Source: Gadus chalcogrammus
Lineage: Eukaryota; Chordata; Actinopteri; Gadiformes; Gadidae
Direction of reading: 5' to 3'
Length of the DNA: 64,000 bases
Assembly: GCF_026213295.1 (NCBI RefSeq)
Contig: NC_079419.1
Span: 12,222,001 to 12,286,000, forward strand
Shown here: positions 1-20,452 of the stretch, one piece after another
Position numbering within the stretch: the stretch's first letter is position 1
Layout of the letters: each line of letters starts with the position of its first letter
Translations under genes and position numbers: made by a program
Notes under the pieces: model-generated
Told to the model about the DNA's origin: nothing
The model's database searches: none
The model's input: the letters and a program-made list of their open reading frames with translations, nothing else

Positions 1-123
1 AATCCCACGCCCAATTCTGCCACAGTGAACTGAAGCGTCCCTGTGGATAGTTAGAGTGCAAGTGTCACATAGACAGTGTCTCCGTGTCTGTCTTTGCGGA
101 TGTGCGTGTGTGTGGACACTCAC

Positions 124-6798
<6,675 letters not shown>

Positions 6799-7030
6799 GT
6801 TTCGCTACGTACACACTGTATACAGTGTTGTTGTTGTAGAATAGGCAAGTGTTTCTTAAATAGCAACGTTGTGACTAGTCCATTCGGCTCCAAGGATGGT
6901 CGCTGGCTACTCGGCTGACAACTCCTGCTGCTACTGTCAACACAACGTTCCGGGCGCCGCACGCATTACGTAAAGTATGCACGTATTACGTAACATATGA
7001 GGCGGTATCAGAAGAGCGCCATTTTAAGCG
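6799..7030 (-). promoter_or_regulatory. putative oxsr1 promoter / 5' UTR
   Basis: This is the stretch upstream of the oxsr1 start codon. Two identical palindromes TTACGTAA (6966-6973 and 6986-6993), 20 bp apart, match the PAR-bZIP/E4BP4 D-box. A GCCATTTT word (7018-7025) resembles YY1, which is often found at start sites. The transcription start is inferred only. Confidence 0.45.
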
Positions 7031-9355
<2,325 letters not shown>

Positions 9356-12300
9356 ATGGAGACGAATGGGATCAACACAATACACGGTAGGACGTTTGTT
9401 TGAAACATCAGAAGACATTCAAATGTTTTAGGGTTTTGTTTGAGAAAAACAATGTCGTCCGTTTACAATCGCCGTGATAACTATTTTTGACATTCCCCAA
9501 AAAGCATAATTTCATAAGTTGTGTATTGTTTGAATTGCTTTCTGAAGTAGGCTCGATTTGCCAAAGGCGTGTCTCTTTTCATCCACATTGGATTCATATT
9601 TCAATTTTATACAAAAATACATTTGCGAACACACCAGCGTTTTTTCCAATAGGCCTACTTTAAAGCAATAATTATTCTGCCCTCCTGCTCTTCCACCTTT
9701 CTAAATCACTGTTAAAAACTAAACAATAATGCACTGAATGTATGAAGATGGTGCATTTACTTTCAAATGAGCCTGCACGTTAGGCCTGGATGACTGAAGA
9801 AAGTTAGATAATGCACCATTCTTCAATGCGTCGACATCGGTTCCAATTTTTTAAAGTTAAATGATGCTACAGCCTCTAAGAGTTTGAACTTGGGTCAACA
9901 AAAGGTGTCCGTTGGTAGTCAATAACTCGATGTGTCCTGAACCCGTCCTCCCGCTAGAGGGAGCCCTGGAAGCGCGTTCCGGTCACCGCACGATCTCAGG
10001 TGGTCATGGGGTGGCAATGGATAGCGTAAGTTTATCATTAAAGTTTGTTCGACCTAAGACCAACGAATCCCGTACTGTAAATCCGGTTCAATCAATGACG
10101 CGCGAATGATCATCCATTCTGATGCGCTTTTATTTTTTATTTTTATGCTTGGTACTCGACCATGTAACCATTTCCGAAACGCAAAACCATAATCTAAATC
10201 CCGAGACAAATTTTGGTAATTAACAAATCCCAAAATCCTATCGATTTGGCTGGCTGCAGCCAGGGAGAGAACTTTAAGGACACGCCCTTTCTTCAGACGG
10301 ATCTGTCAGAGAGCGCCTGAAGTAACGCTACAGTCGTGTTTTGTTTTTTTATCCGTGTATATGTAAAGCAAATAGATTTCACGATGCAATGCACAAAACC
10401 GCCAAGTCGAACCAAATCGGAGGAAGAACTCTATAATGCTCAAAGGAAGAAGGTGACGAGTTTAAATGCCAAGTTCCTAGGTAGGCAAATAACCGGATCT
10501 TTCGGACGATTACATTGTGTGTGTGTCGTTTGCGAGCCTTATGACAACAGACGTGTAGAGACCCCCAGTCTCGATTGTTGTAGGCCTACTTTAGATTAAG
10601 TCAAGCGTGAATCCACGCTTCGGGAAAAACGTTGTTGTCTTAGTGATTGGTTTGTCTATTTTCCACCCCTCACTTCTCTAGGTCTGGAGGGAGATGGAGA
10701 CCTTCAGTTCCTGTTGACGGGGGGAGACCTGCTTAAGGTGCGCTCTTCGTCCTGGAAGAAAACCCGCTATTTCAAACTGCAGGATGACTGCAAGACCCTG
10801 TGGTACGAGTCACAGCGGACCTTTTTCAAGTCGAACCCAGCCTGTGAGTGTCTTCCCCGCAGAGCGCCACGTACGACTCCCGGTTTGATAAGCATTCTGC
10901 ACCTGTTGTACTCTTCAATAAGCAACACACATCCAACAAACAAACAAACAAACGGGGGCAACAGGGTTATCTATTCTGATCGGGGAAAAGCGAATTAAAT
11001 TACAATTCTAATTTAAAAAATGTAGGGTAGGCCTATCACTATGAAAAGCTTATTTCAAACATGGTTACACATTAATTTAAGGTTAAGGCGTTGTCCCATC
11101 AGATATGCAATCTCAATTTATTGAAGGTGTGGGAGGGAGCAGGTTTATAACTCCAGATAGCGTTATATTTTTAACGTTTTCCTTAGCTAGCAATTTCACA
11201 GTGGTTTAGTTTTAAACAGTCATATCTTTTCTATCGGACTAAGAACACCGGTTAGGGCTTTTGGCTAATAACCACGTTTGTGTGTCAAATGAGGAGAGTC
11301 CTGATAATTAGTTTATGGCAATTTATGGCACCCAGTCTCCCCATGTCAGCAGTTCAGAGAGAGCAAGGGACTGTGTTCAAGTGCAGTCATAAAAAAACAA
11401 GTTGGCCAGGTAACCTGGATATTAAATCCTTTTTAAACAAATGTGTTTGTCCGGGGGATAAATCCCTCCTACAATAGACTTGGATAGATATTCAATTAAG
11501 CTCCATGTCGTCGATTACATTATCGAACAATGGCCTAGTCAAAAATGTAAAACTTTATCCCAAAACATCGACACAATACGTATATATCTCCCAAATGACG
11601 TTGGTGAGCACTGATGGCAGGCAATCTCTCATCTCACCACTACGCTACACCCTGCGTAGCAAAAAAATACTCGCCACTAATGACTCACTGCACCCTCCCG
11701 AAAACAGCATCTCCTCCCCTTCCCCCTAGTCTCCATCGAAGACATCTCGGCGGTGCGGCCGGGCCGTCACTCGGAGGGCCTGCAGAAGTACACGGAGGAG
11801 CAGGTGGGCCCGCGATGCTTCTCCATCATCTTCAAGGGCCGGCGCAAGAACCTGGACCTCATCGCCAGCTCGGAGGAGGAGGCCCGGCGCTGGGTGGTCG
11901 GCCTGGAGAAGGTCATCACCAGCACCAAGGGCCTGGACCGCCAGGTGAAGACTGAGCAGTATCCTTTGGGTGGCGATGAGGGGTGACGGTTGGCGGTTGC
12001 CGTGGGAGCTGAACTGTCACAAACTATTTAGAACTGTGTGATGGTTGTGACAGAGTGACAGGTGTCCTCCAGACACCGAGCGGCGCCTCCAGCGTCGCCG
12101 GGTTGTTGGTGAAGCAGTTTGAGTTTCCTCAAATCCTAGGGTTGCCGGTTCGAGGCCCCACTTGCTGGCGTTGCAGTTATCTCTGAGTACTAGAGCTAGA
12201 GTCGGTAGTGCGTACAACATCACAGTTGAAGTTGAACTAACTAGCGGTTTGGTTGCAGATTTCAACCAACTGAAATCCCCCAGAACACAGCATGCTGTAT

Positions 12301-14719
12301 GTTGTTTACAAAGCAGAGCGTTGTGAAGTAAAGGCCTACGGTGACAAGAGGTCTCTAGGACCGACAGCTGGCATCCGTCCAAGGAAGGTGTGGACCTCAA
12401 TGTGATAAGAGCCGATGCTGTCAGAGGCTGTAGCTCCATGACCTCAAGTGACTTGACAGAAGAGTTAAAGTCGTAAAATGTCTCTACGTTGCAGATCTGG
12501 GCTGTGCAAAGGTTATGACATTAAACGATAGACCCTGAGTTAAATATCTTCCTGAACAAGCCCCCTCCCCTCACCTAGCTGGATCTTCAACTGCATGAGG
12601 AAGGCCGACAAGAATGTGGACGACAAGCTGACTCAGAAAGAGCTGAAGGACCTGCTGCTTTTCATGAACATGGAGGTGGAGGATGACTACGCTGAGATCC
12701 TCTTCAAGGTGACCCACAGGCACACGTGCAGTCTCTCACACACACACACACACACACGCACAGTCGCGTCGACGACATGAGGCACAATTGATGACCAGCT
12801 TTGTTGTGTGTTCGTTGGCATTAGCATATTGGCGTTGGCGGCAATAATGGAAGATTATATTGACTCTGGCGTCGTTATCCTGCTAGTTTGAGTCAACTCG
12901 CATTTGACTCAAACTAATATTTCAGTTAATGTTTTTGCATCGATAATCACATACCCAAGGTATATGCATATACTTTACTGTGTGCATTTCATACAACCTG
13001 CACACTTTTAAGGTAAAGGGTTTTTTTTTGTCACTTTGCTCACAATACATTTTGTTGATGATGTGATACCAAAGACCACAGTTCATAACCTCATTTTGTG
13101 TTTTTAATGTTTCATTTCCCTCTGTACTCAAACCCATTTAATTATTTATATTAATGTTAATGAATATACTTTTATTTCGTGCAAACCTTCAGCAATGCGA
13201 CGCGTCCAAATCGGGGTACCTGGCCGGCGCGGAGATCGAGCGCTTCTACGAGCTGCTGACGCAGCGGCCGGAGATCGACGTCATCTACTCGGAGTACGCC
13301 CGCACCACGGGCCTCATGAGCGCCGCCGACCTGCAGCAGTTCCTGGTGCAGGAGCAGAGGGAGGAGGCCACGCTGGCCGACGGCCACGCGCTAATCGACA
13401 AATACGAGCCAGACGAAAAAGGTGGGACTTTTATTTTGAAAGCGAGGACTGTGTTCTCATCATTTAAAATAAGGTTATTTTTGTGTAATTTATTTTTCAT
13501 TGAATACTAATCTAGGATGATGATGATGAATGAAATCGCTAAATAAATGAAATTACAACAAAAAATCGTATTGACACTAAAAATAAAAAAATAGCAAATA
13601 TTTTCCATACAGAGCCTTGTCTCAATCCGTGCCATAGCCTGCAGCTGTAAATCTCCCCCCCTCCTCCCCCCCAGTCAAGGAGAAGAAGCTCCTGTCCAAG
13701 GACGGCTTCCTCATATACCTGAACCACCCTGAGAGCGTGGTGCTGAGCCCCACACACGCCACCTTGTACCAGGACATGAGCCAGCCGCTCAGCCACTACT
13801 TCATCTCCTCCTCGCACAACACCTACCTCTTGGAGGACCAGCTCAAGGGCCCCAGCAGCACGGAGGCCTACATCAGGTAGAGCTGCTAGGACTGTGTAGT
13901 ACGACCGCGTCGTCAAGCTGTACTGCTGTGTTCCGTTTTCAATTTAGCCGATATTTGTGCTGCAGAAGGGGAATTTAGACATTGAACAGATACTTCTGCT
14001 ATTGTAGTGCAATTTAGTCATTTAGCAGATACTTTGGCTGTAAAATTGAGTCATTTAGCAGAAACTGAAACTACACAGGTAGTGGGAAGTGCATTAAGGA
14101 AGTGCATATCTCCATTCAAGCAGGAATCGTTACACATCTCAATACATTTGCTCGAAGCGATTCAGTAACGATACTTTTAGTTTATAACGATAGCGTTAGT
14201 TACGGGATACCTCGGCAGTACTAGTACAATTGAGTAATTTTGCTGTATTATATTTAAAATGTGGTAATTAACAGACACTTAGTACTATAACAATCTACAA
14301 TTCTGTCATTTAGCAGATTTTTCCTATACTAATACCTTACCATAGCACCTGTTACAGCCTTACGTTTGGCAGAAAACCAAGAGGTTGAAATTCAAAATGA
14401 CCCTTGGACCCAAGTGGCGCTACAAGCTAAAAATCACCCATCTGTCGTTGAGCTCCGTCCAATATAGTTATAATATAACTAAAAGTCACCCATCTGTCGT
14501 TGAGCTCCGTCCTGATTGTTCCACGGCAAACAATCCGTGTCGAGTCCATGGCTTAACCTGACCCTTTGACCCCCAGGGCCCTCCTGCTGGGTTGCCGCTG
14601 CGTGGAGCTGGACTGCTGGGACGGGCCCGACGGCGAGCCCGTCATCTACCACGGCTACACGCTCACCTCCAAGATCCTCTTCAAGGACGCCATCCAGGCC
14701 ATCCACGAGTACGCCTTCA

Positions 14720-14777
<58 letters not shown>

Positions 14778-14781
14778 TGGT

Positions 14782-14845
<64 letters not shown>

Positions 14846-17800
14846 CAGTAAATAATGATGATATGGTGTTTAGCAATTGAGGAGACCTTCATTCAAAGTT
14901 GTAATTTCCAGATTCGGCTTAGAACGTACATACTAAACATTCAATGTTGGGGTACAAAAATTTCTACTTCATAATAGAGTAAATCGTTAGTAGGAATAAG
15001 GTAAAATCTCTTCTAAATTCCACACAATTAGTCTGACGGGGCTAACCTGTCACTGCTGCTGACCGTGGCACATTTATGGAGACGTGCTACGCTGTCAAAG
15101 CTGGAAAAGATTGACATCCTCCCCCTGAATTCCATCCCCAGACGTCTGAGTACCCGGTCATCCTGTCCCTGGAGAACCACTGCAGCGTCGAGCAGCAGCA
15201 GGTCATGGCCCAGCACATGAGCTCCATCCTTGGGCCAGCCCTGCTCACACAGCCCCTGGGGGACACCATGCCCACCTGCTTCCCCTCGCCGGAGGTCAGT
15301 GTGGGCTTTGCTTACGCATATTCATCCAGAGTACCCCAAAACCAGAGACTTGGGGGTCCTTTGTTCTCCCACACGCATATAAACTTTGAAATAAGTCTGT
15401 ACATGATTTTTTGAGTGAGATACGCATTTCTGCAAGCAGCCCGCCTCCAGCTACCAAGCGAGCGAGTCAGTTTCGGCGCCCCCTCCTACGTAGGAAGGGG
15501 GCACAGTTGAATATTACCTCCCACTTCCCCACTCCCCTCCAATCAGAGCATCGCTAAGATTGTATGGACCAGCGGACGAGCAGCTCCGGCGGGGGGAACT
15601 CTGCACTAGCCTTGCAGCTAAGCTCCAGGAGTACAATCCCTTTCTCAACCATGGCCGAGATATCCCCCACTACGAGTCTTTACTTGTGGAAGTACCAGAG
15701 ACTTCAGACACAGTCTTTATTATTCATAATATCATCCGATGCGCACATAGCTTTTGGGCGTGATATCAGATTATATAAATACCCGTCTATAATCTTATTA
15801 TTATGTGATATTATATAATATAGAGCTCCAGGTGTCAGCAAACGGCAACAACCCCTTCTCCTCCATGCTGTGGTTCAGTCTGACAGCTCATTAGTCAATG
15901 GGCAGCAGCTCATTTGCATAAATGCTACAGACACCAGAAACACTGGAACTCAAATACTATGTTAACTTGTTGGGAAAACACCATAATATGTCTCCTTTAA
16001 TATTCTTTATGTATTTGGTTCACATTATGATTTTTTTTTTTTGTGTACATTCAAGGACAGGACGGTAGGGAATGAAATGTAGTGGAGGCCGTCAAACCTG
16101 TGTTGCCACAAGGCCTGTATCCCTTATGGTTTGAGAGACACTTCCTCTTCATTGCCTAGAGGCTGAACAAGTCGTGTCCGGACCAGAGCATTGTGACTGG
16201 GGGGGGGGATTCCGTAAAGGTTTACACCACTGCGTGTGCGTGTGTGTGCGCGTGTGTGTGTGTGTGTGTTGCAACTGACCACTTGTTCCTGTGTGTGCGT
16301 GCCTAGGACCTGAAGCGGCGTTTCATCATCAAGGGGAAGCGTCTGAACAAGCTGGAGGCAGCCTTCTCTCCCGAGGCCGCGGCGGACACCGCCGATTGCG
16401 AGTCTGTGTCGGAGGACAGCGAGGAGGACGAAAAGGAGGAGGCAGAGGAGGAGGAGAGGAAGAAGGTGAGACATGATATCGGAGGAGGATGTCACTGGCC
16501 GTTTATTTATTTTTAAAATGTATTTGCTGTCATAAGTGTCAAATGTTTCAATAATTGGGGGAAGGGGAGTCTAGTGTGGGCTAGGGGGTTTGATTCCCAA
16601 CCCAAAAAGGTTCTTGGTTTGAATCCCAGGGTCTCTTAGTCTACGCTATAGGCCTCCTTGAGCAGGGTTCCTCTAAGCCCTGCCTGCCGTGGCCCCGTAC
16701 CAGCCCATGGGCTGAAGTGTGACGGCGGTCCCTTCTATGCGCAGAACAAGAAGAAGCTGAAGCTGGCGAAGGAGCTGTCGGACATGGTGGTGTACTGCAA
16801 GAGCGTCCACTTCAACGGCTTCGCGGACGCAAGGGACAACCTGAGCTTCTACGAGATGTCCTCCTTCAAGGAGGGCAAAGCCCTGGAGCTGGCGGAGGAG
16901 TCTGGTACGACCGATTCTCGGCTCGGGCGATTGGACCATCTCAAAATTGAGCATCACAAATGAATATGCGTAGAAACTAAATGGTAGAATGGTCACCTTA
17001 TTATATATTAGTAGTAGTAGTAGAAGTATTTGCATATACTTTTTGTATGATTATCATTATCTCTGCAAACAAATATTAGTTTGAGTCAAATGCGAGTTTT
17101 CTAAACTAGCAGGATAACGAAGCCAGAGTTGATCAAATCTACGAAAGGAAACCCAAAACAAACCCGTGAACTCGGCTCAATTCATCCTCTATTGTTGCCG
17201 CAAAACACTAATATGCTTACACCGACGAACACACAACCAAGCTAGACATCAGAAGTACTTCTACATTCCATTCATTCAAGTGGTCCTTTTACTTTTAATA
17301 ATAATCCTTACGAATGGTAGAATTTAGTAGTAGAACAATGGTGTTTCTATATAGAGTTAGATAAGAGGTGGATGATCAGCTGTCTGATTTTAAAACAAGC
17401 GCATCCATAGAATGAAGGGGGTTTAGGTTCTGGTCGTCAGTCTAAGTGTCTTTCTCCTCGGCAGCTAACTGCTACATCCACCACAACGTGGACAAGCTGA
17501 GCCGGATCTACCCCGCAGGCTCCAGGACCGACTCGTCCAACTACAACCCCGTCCCCTTCTGGAACGCTGGCTGTCAGATCGGTGCGAGGCCCCCCACAGT
17601 ACCAACCCCCCGCTACAAGCACTCCCTTTGTCTGGCTCGTTCCTTCTTGCTGTCTCGCTCCTTCTCTCTCTGGCTTTTGTTCTCTCCTTACTCTCTATCG
17701 CTTTCACTTCTTGTCATCGTTCTTCCTTTGGTCCACTTTCTTCTTCATCCTTTTTTTTTTCTTGCTTGCTCTCCGACTTATAACTTTTCTTTCTCCATTA

Positions 17801-19400
17801 TCTTGGCTCATTTCATTACTCTTTCCTGTCGTTCGTAACTCTGTCATGACTGCCCAAGCTAGTGCTGGTTCCTGATCCAGCTCTTACCATGATCTTGGGG
17901 CTGAACTCTTCGACTCTCTCTCTCTCTCTCCATTATTCATGTCTGTCCGTCTGGCGGTCTGCAGTGGCGCTGAACTTCCAGACGCGCTGCGCGGACATGA
18001 GTCTGAACCAGGGCCGCTTCCTGGTGAACGGCCGCAGCGGCTACGTGCTGAAGCCCTCCTACCTGAGGGACGCCGCCAGCGAGTTCGACCCCATCACCCT
18101 GACCCGCGGGCCCTGGCTGAAGCACAAGAACCTCCACATCATGGTGAATACGACCATGTGACCGACACGTAACCAATCAGCTCACAGGCAGTGTGTGTTG
18201 CTCACTTGGACATACTGGGTTTAGGGACGGGTCCCTCATGTCATATCAAGGGAATGACTGAAAGACTCACTGACTCACACACACCCTCTTAATGACATGT
18301 TGCTTGAGCTCAGCTCAAGGGACTACATCGTCTGTGGTTGATGAAGCTTTCTGTGTACTGACATCTTGTATTTCTCAGGTGATCTCAGGCCAGCAGTTGC
18401 CTAAGGTGAAGGCTAAGAAGACCTCCATCGTGGACCCGGTGGTGAGGGTGGAGGTGCAGGGCGTCCCTGCTGACGTAGCGGTGAAGGAGACGGCGTGCAT
18501 CGATAACAACGGTACTGTGGCTTGTCAGCTAGCTGATTGCTAAACTAGACGGGCACATCCAGGTGACTGGAACTCACTATTGTTCACTGAAGTAAGATTA
18601 CATTTAAATGTGCTTGTTTATTTAAATGCTGACTTTGGTTTCCTCCGACAAACATTTGTTTTTTAATTCGCTTTTTGCATTGTCATGCAAATTCTAAAAC
18701 ACGGTAGTCAGCGTATTTGCCTTCCAGTTCAAAAGTTATTTGGTTCGAACCCAAATGTCCACACACGGACGCTTAACTTCCTAATAATCTCATTTGTATG
18801 AAACTGTATACATGTGATACCGCTGATAACGATATATATAATATCCTGATAATGAGGGTGCATTGAATTTCTGGTTTGGACAGTGGTGAGCCCCTAAACG
18901 GTTGGCAAACACGACATGATTAAAATGTGAATCCATAACTACGGCTACGGGTTTTGGTTTCAGGGTTCAACCCCGCGTGGAACGAGAGCTTTACTTTCGA
19001 CGTGCACGTACCGGAGCTGGCCCTGGTCCGCTTTGTCGTGGAGGACTACGACAGCGCCTCGGACAACGAATTCGTCGGCCAGTACACACTCCCCTTCTCC
19101 AGCTTGCAGATGGGTGAGCTGAGGAACACGCACCCATCCTAGTATACACGCACACAAACACAAACCTTATCTGCAGCCTGCAGATGGGTGAGCACACACA
19201 CACACACACATCCGCACAAAGTTTGTCGCAACAGGAACCTCATTTGCATGCTGTTGAGTGGCTGATCTTAATTTAGCAATTAGCTGAGCTCTCTCCCTCT
19301 CTCTCTCGCAGGATACAGACACGTGCCTCTACTCGACCAGAACGGAGACCTTCTCCCGTCGTCGGGTCTATTTGTACACATCATGGTGGTCGACGCGTAG
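9356..19400 (+). CDS. plcd1: phosphoinositide phospholipase C delta 1
   Basis: Calcium-dependent enzyme that cleaves PIP2 to IP3 and diacylglycerol at the plasma membrane. Exons: 9356-9386, 10682-10843, 11730-11958, 12579-12708, 13193-13421, 13675-13876, 14577-14721, 15142-15294, 16307-16465, 16745-16904, 17465-17581, 17965-18143, 18379-18511, 18964-19113, 19312-19400. They join in phase to 755 aa (human short form 756). Domains: PH (about 15-130), EF-hands (about 140-290, [12 protein letters not shown]), catalytic X (about 295-440) with SSSHNTY His308 and YHGYT His353 (His311/His356 in rat), acidic linker [16 protein letters not shown], catalytic Y (about 480-610), and C2 (about 630-755). 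The start [10 protein letters not shown] then GLEGD parallels human TLHGLQDD. Intron 3 is U12-like, and the exon 7 donor is a GT microsatellite. Confidence 0.96.
9951..9964 (+). promoter_or_regulatory. CTCF-like motif (12 of 14)
   Basis: CCGCTAGAGGGAGC lies in plcd1 intron 1, between the two alternative first exons. It is a weaker match to the CTCF core than the 2162 site. Confidence 0.25.
10384..10480 (+). CDS. plcd1: alternative first coding exon of plcd1 (exon 1b)
   Basis: ATG at 10384 opens [17 protein letters not shown] and continues to KFLG, ending at a donor GTAGGC (10481). It ends in the same phase (one base, G) as the 9356 exon, so it splices equally well to 10682. As I recall it, the long human PLCD1 isoform also begins MQC, followed by a basic stretch and ELY. 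The resulting protein would be 777 aa, matching the long human isoform. A separate promoter just upstream is implied but not identified. Confidence 0.8.
11959..12578 (+). other. U12-type (minor spliceosome) intron 3 of plcd1
   Basis: The donor is GTATCCTTTG, matching the U12 5' site RTATCCTT. A branch-like TTCCTGAAC (12549-12557) lies about 22 nt before the CCTAG acceptor, and there is no long pyrimidine tract between them. Splicing there restores the codon pair His-Trp seen in human PLCD1 (HWIHSC; here HWIFNC). The minor-spliceosome assignment is by motif. Confidence 0.85.
12076..12175 (+). repeat. tRNA-derived SINE fragment
   Basis: GGTTCGAGGCC (12147-12157) is a pol III B-box, preceded by SINE-like text (GTTGTTGGTGAAGCAG, then GGGTTGCC). 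It is degenerate and lies inside the U12-type intron. Confidence 0.5.
12722..13192. other. plcd1 intron 4
   Basis: AT-rich intron with a short (CA)n run near 12740-12760. Nothing else recognised. Confidence 0.5.
13955..14340. repeat. repeated CATTTAGCAGA words, dispersed-repeat remnants
   Basis: CATTTAGCAGATACTT and variants recur at about 14015, 14055 and 14310. These resemble the start of a common teleost short repeat (CATTTAGCAGACGCTTT) in several broken copies within plcd1 intron 6. Confidence 0.5.
14434..14512. repeat. 27-bp direct repeat, 52-bp period
   Basis: The words at 14434-14460 and 14486-14512 (starting TCACCCATCTGTCGTTGAGC) are identical over 27 bases and separated by 25 AT-rich bases. 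They lie just upstream of plcd1 exon 7. Confidence 0.85.
14722..14844. repeat. (GT)n microsatellite forming the exon 7 donor
   Basis: The GT tract begins at the first intron base after exon 7, has an imperfect GGTGTGTGTGGTGG interruption near 14770-14785, and ends before TTCAGTAA. Confidence 0.95.
15420..16001. mobile_element. dispersed repeat with TTAA-type terminus
   Basis: The right end CATAATATGTCTCCTTTAA (near 15983-16001) is the terminus of a repeat family I know from teleosts. It resembles the end of the MITE at 54190. Internal text such as ACCATGGCCGAGATATCCCC and TCATTTGCATAAATGC also looks repeat-like. The left boundary is uncertain. It lies in plcd1 intron 8. Confidence 0.45.
16556..16690 (+). 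repeat. tRNA-derived SINE fragment
   Basis: The B-box-like GGTTTGAATCC (16616-16626) is followed by CCTTGAGCAGGG, the typical 3' half of teleost tRNA SINEs (CCTTGAGCAAGG). It ends about 55 bp before plcd1 exon 10. Confidence 0.6.
18693..18790 (+). repeat. tRNA-derived SINE fragment
   Basis: GGTAGTCAGCG (A-box-like) and a perfect B-box GGTTCGAACCC (18742-18752) lie in plcd1 intron 13. There is no cloverleaf, so it is not a tRNA gene. Confidence 0.6.
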
Positions 19401-20221
19401 TAAGACGGGCGTCTCACCGACAAACACACATCACACAGAGAGGGGGATACATCTCAAAAAACTCCTGTGTGACAACATGACACTAAAACTATTCCGGCAG
19501 TTTTTATTAGTTTCTCCGTAGATCTAGATGGATGGATACGTTTCAAGTACTTTAGTTAGAACATTTCTGTGTCGGTCTGATCAGCAAATTCACTGGCTTT
19601 TTTTCTTTGAGGATAACTAGAATAAGACATGTAGAAGCACTATTTACAGCAGATTCCTTTTTTCTTTTTTTAGCACGACAGTAATTTTATACTTGAAGCC
19701 CCTAGGCATTGGCATTCTTTCAGCAGGTGGGACACAGAAACACACTAACTAACTCCCACTAGTGCAGCTGGCTTGGGAGCGTTAGTTTGAGAGAGTATTT
19801 CTATTGGGTTTAAATTAGCTCACGTAGGTTTATTCACTTTTGTTGTTGGACTACTGTCTCCAGCATTTGTAGCCTTTATCGTATTATGTCTAAATGCCTT
19901 AATTTATGTACATGCCAATATTGAAAGAACATGATGCATCTTAGTCCTTGAACATTTTCAACTTTTTGTTCTTGTATCAGAGTGTAGCAGTTCTCACTGC
20001 TGATTTTTTTAATCTGATAAAACGTTTCAAACTAAATGTGATTTTTTTGTTACTAATCATTGACAGAAAACATTCACAAGAATACTCACTGAAACTAAGC
20101 CAATTGATAGAAAAGCATAAAGTGGCATATTGTCATTTGACTCCCAAATAATACATTTTTCTTGTCAAATTTAAACAAAGTATTTATATTTCTACCTCAA
20201 TACGTTAAAGTTGGAAATAAA
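19401..20221 (+). other. plcd1: plcd1 3' UTR with AATAAA
   Basis: The stop TAG at 19398-19400 is followed by AT-rich sequence without exons. AATAAA at 20216-20221 is the first well-placed polyadenylation signal. The UTR end is inferred. Confidence 0.55.
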
Positions 20222-20235
20222 TGTGGCTTGGACTT

Positions 20236-20312
20236 ATTCACCTAACGGTCATATTGCTTCCCAAGTAGCTTCATTATCCCCACCCAGCTACTGTTAAGAC
20301 CCAATATGGCGG
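20236..20312. repeat. diverged copy of palindromic repeat family
   Basis: TTATTCACCTAACGGTCATA at the left and CCAATATGGCGG at the right resemble the ends of the palindromic element at 44605-44677 (ATTCACCTAGCGGCCATCTT). The centre has decayed. Confidence 0.4.
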
Positions 20313-20436
20313 CTTGGTGAACAAAGCCTCATCAACTTTACCATTGCATGGACGGATCAGGGCCGCTATCAAAGTGTTATATCTTCGAAAAGCACTGAGT
20401 TCTCACCAACAGTCTAAAGTGACAAAAGGATGTCTT

Positions 20437-20452
20437 CCCCCCCCCCCCCCCC
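20437..20452. repeat. poly-C tract (16 nt)
   Basis: A homopolymer run in the plcd1/ctdspl intergenic gap. The rest of 20222-21020 shows no gene. Confidence 0.95.
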
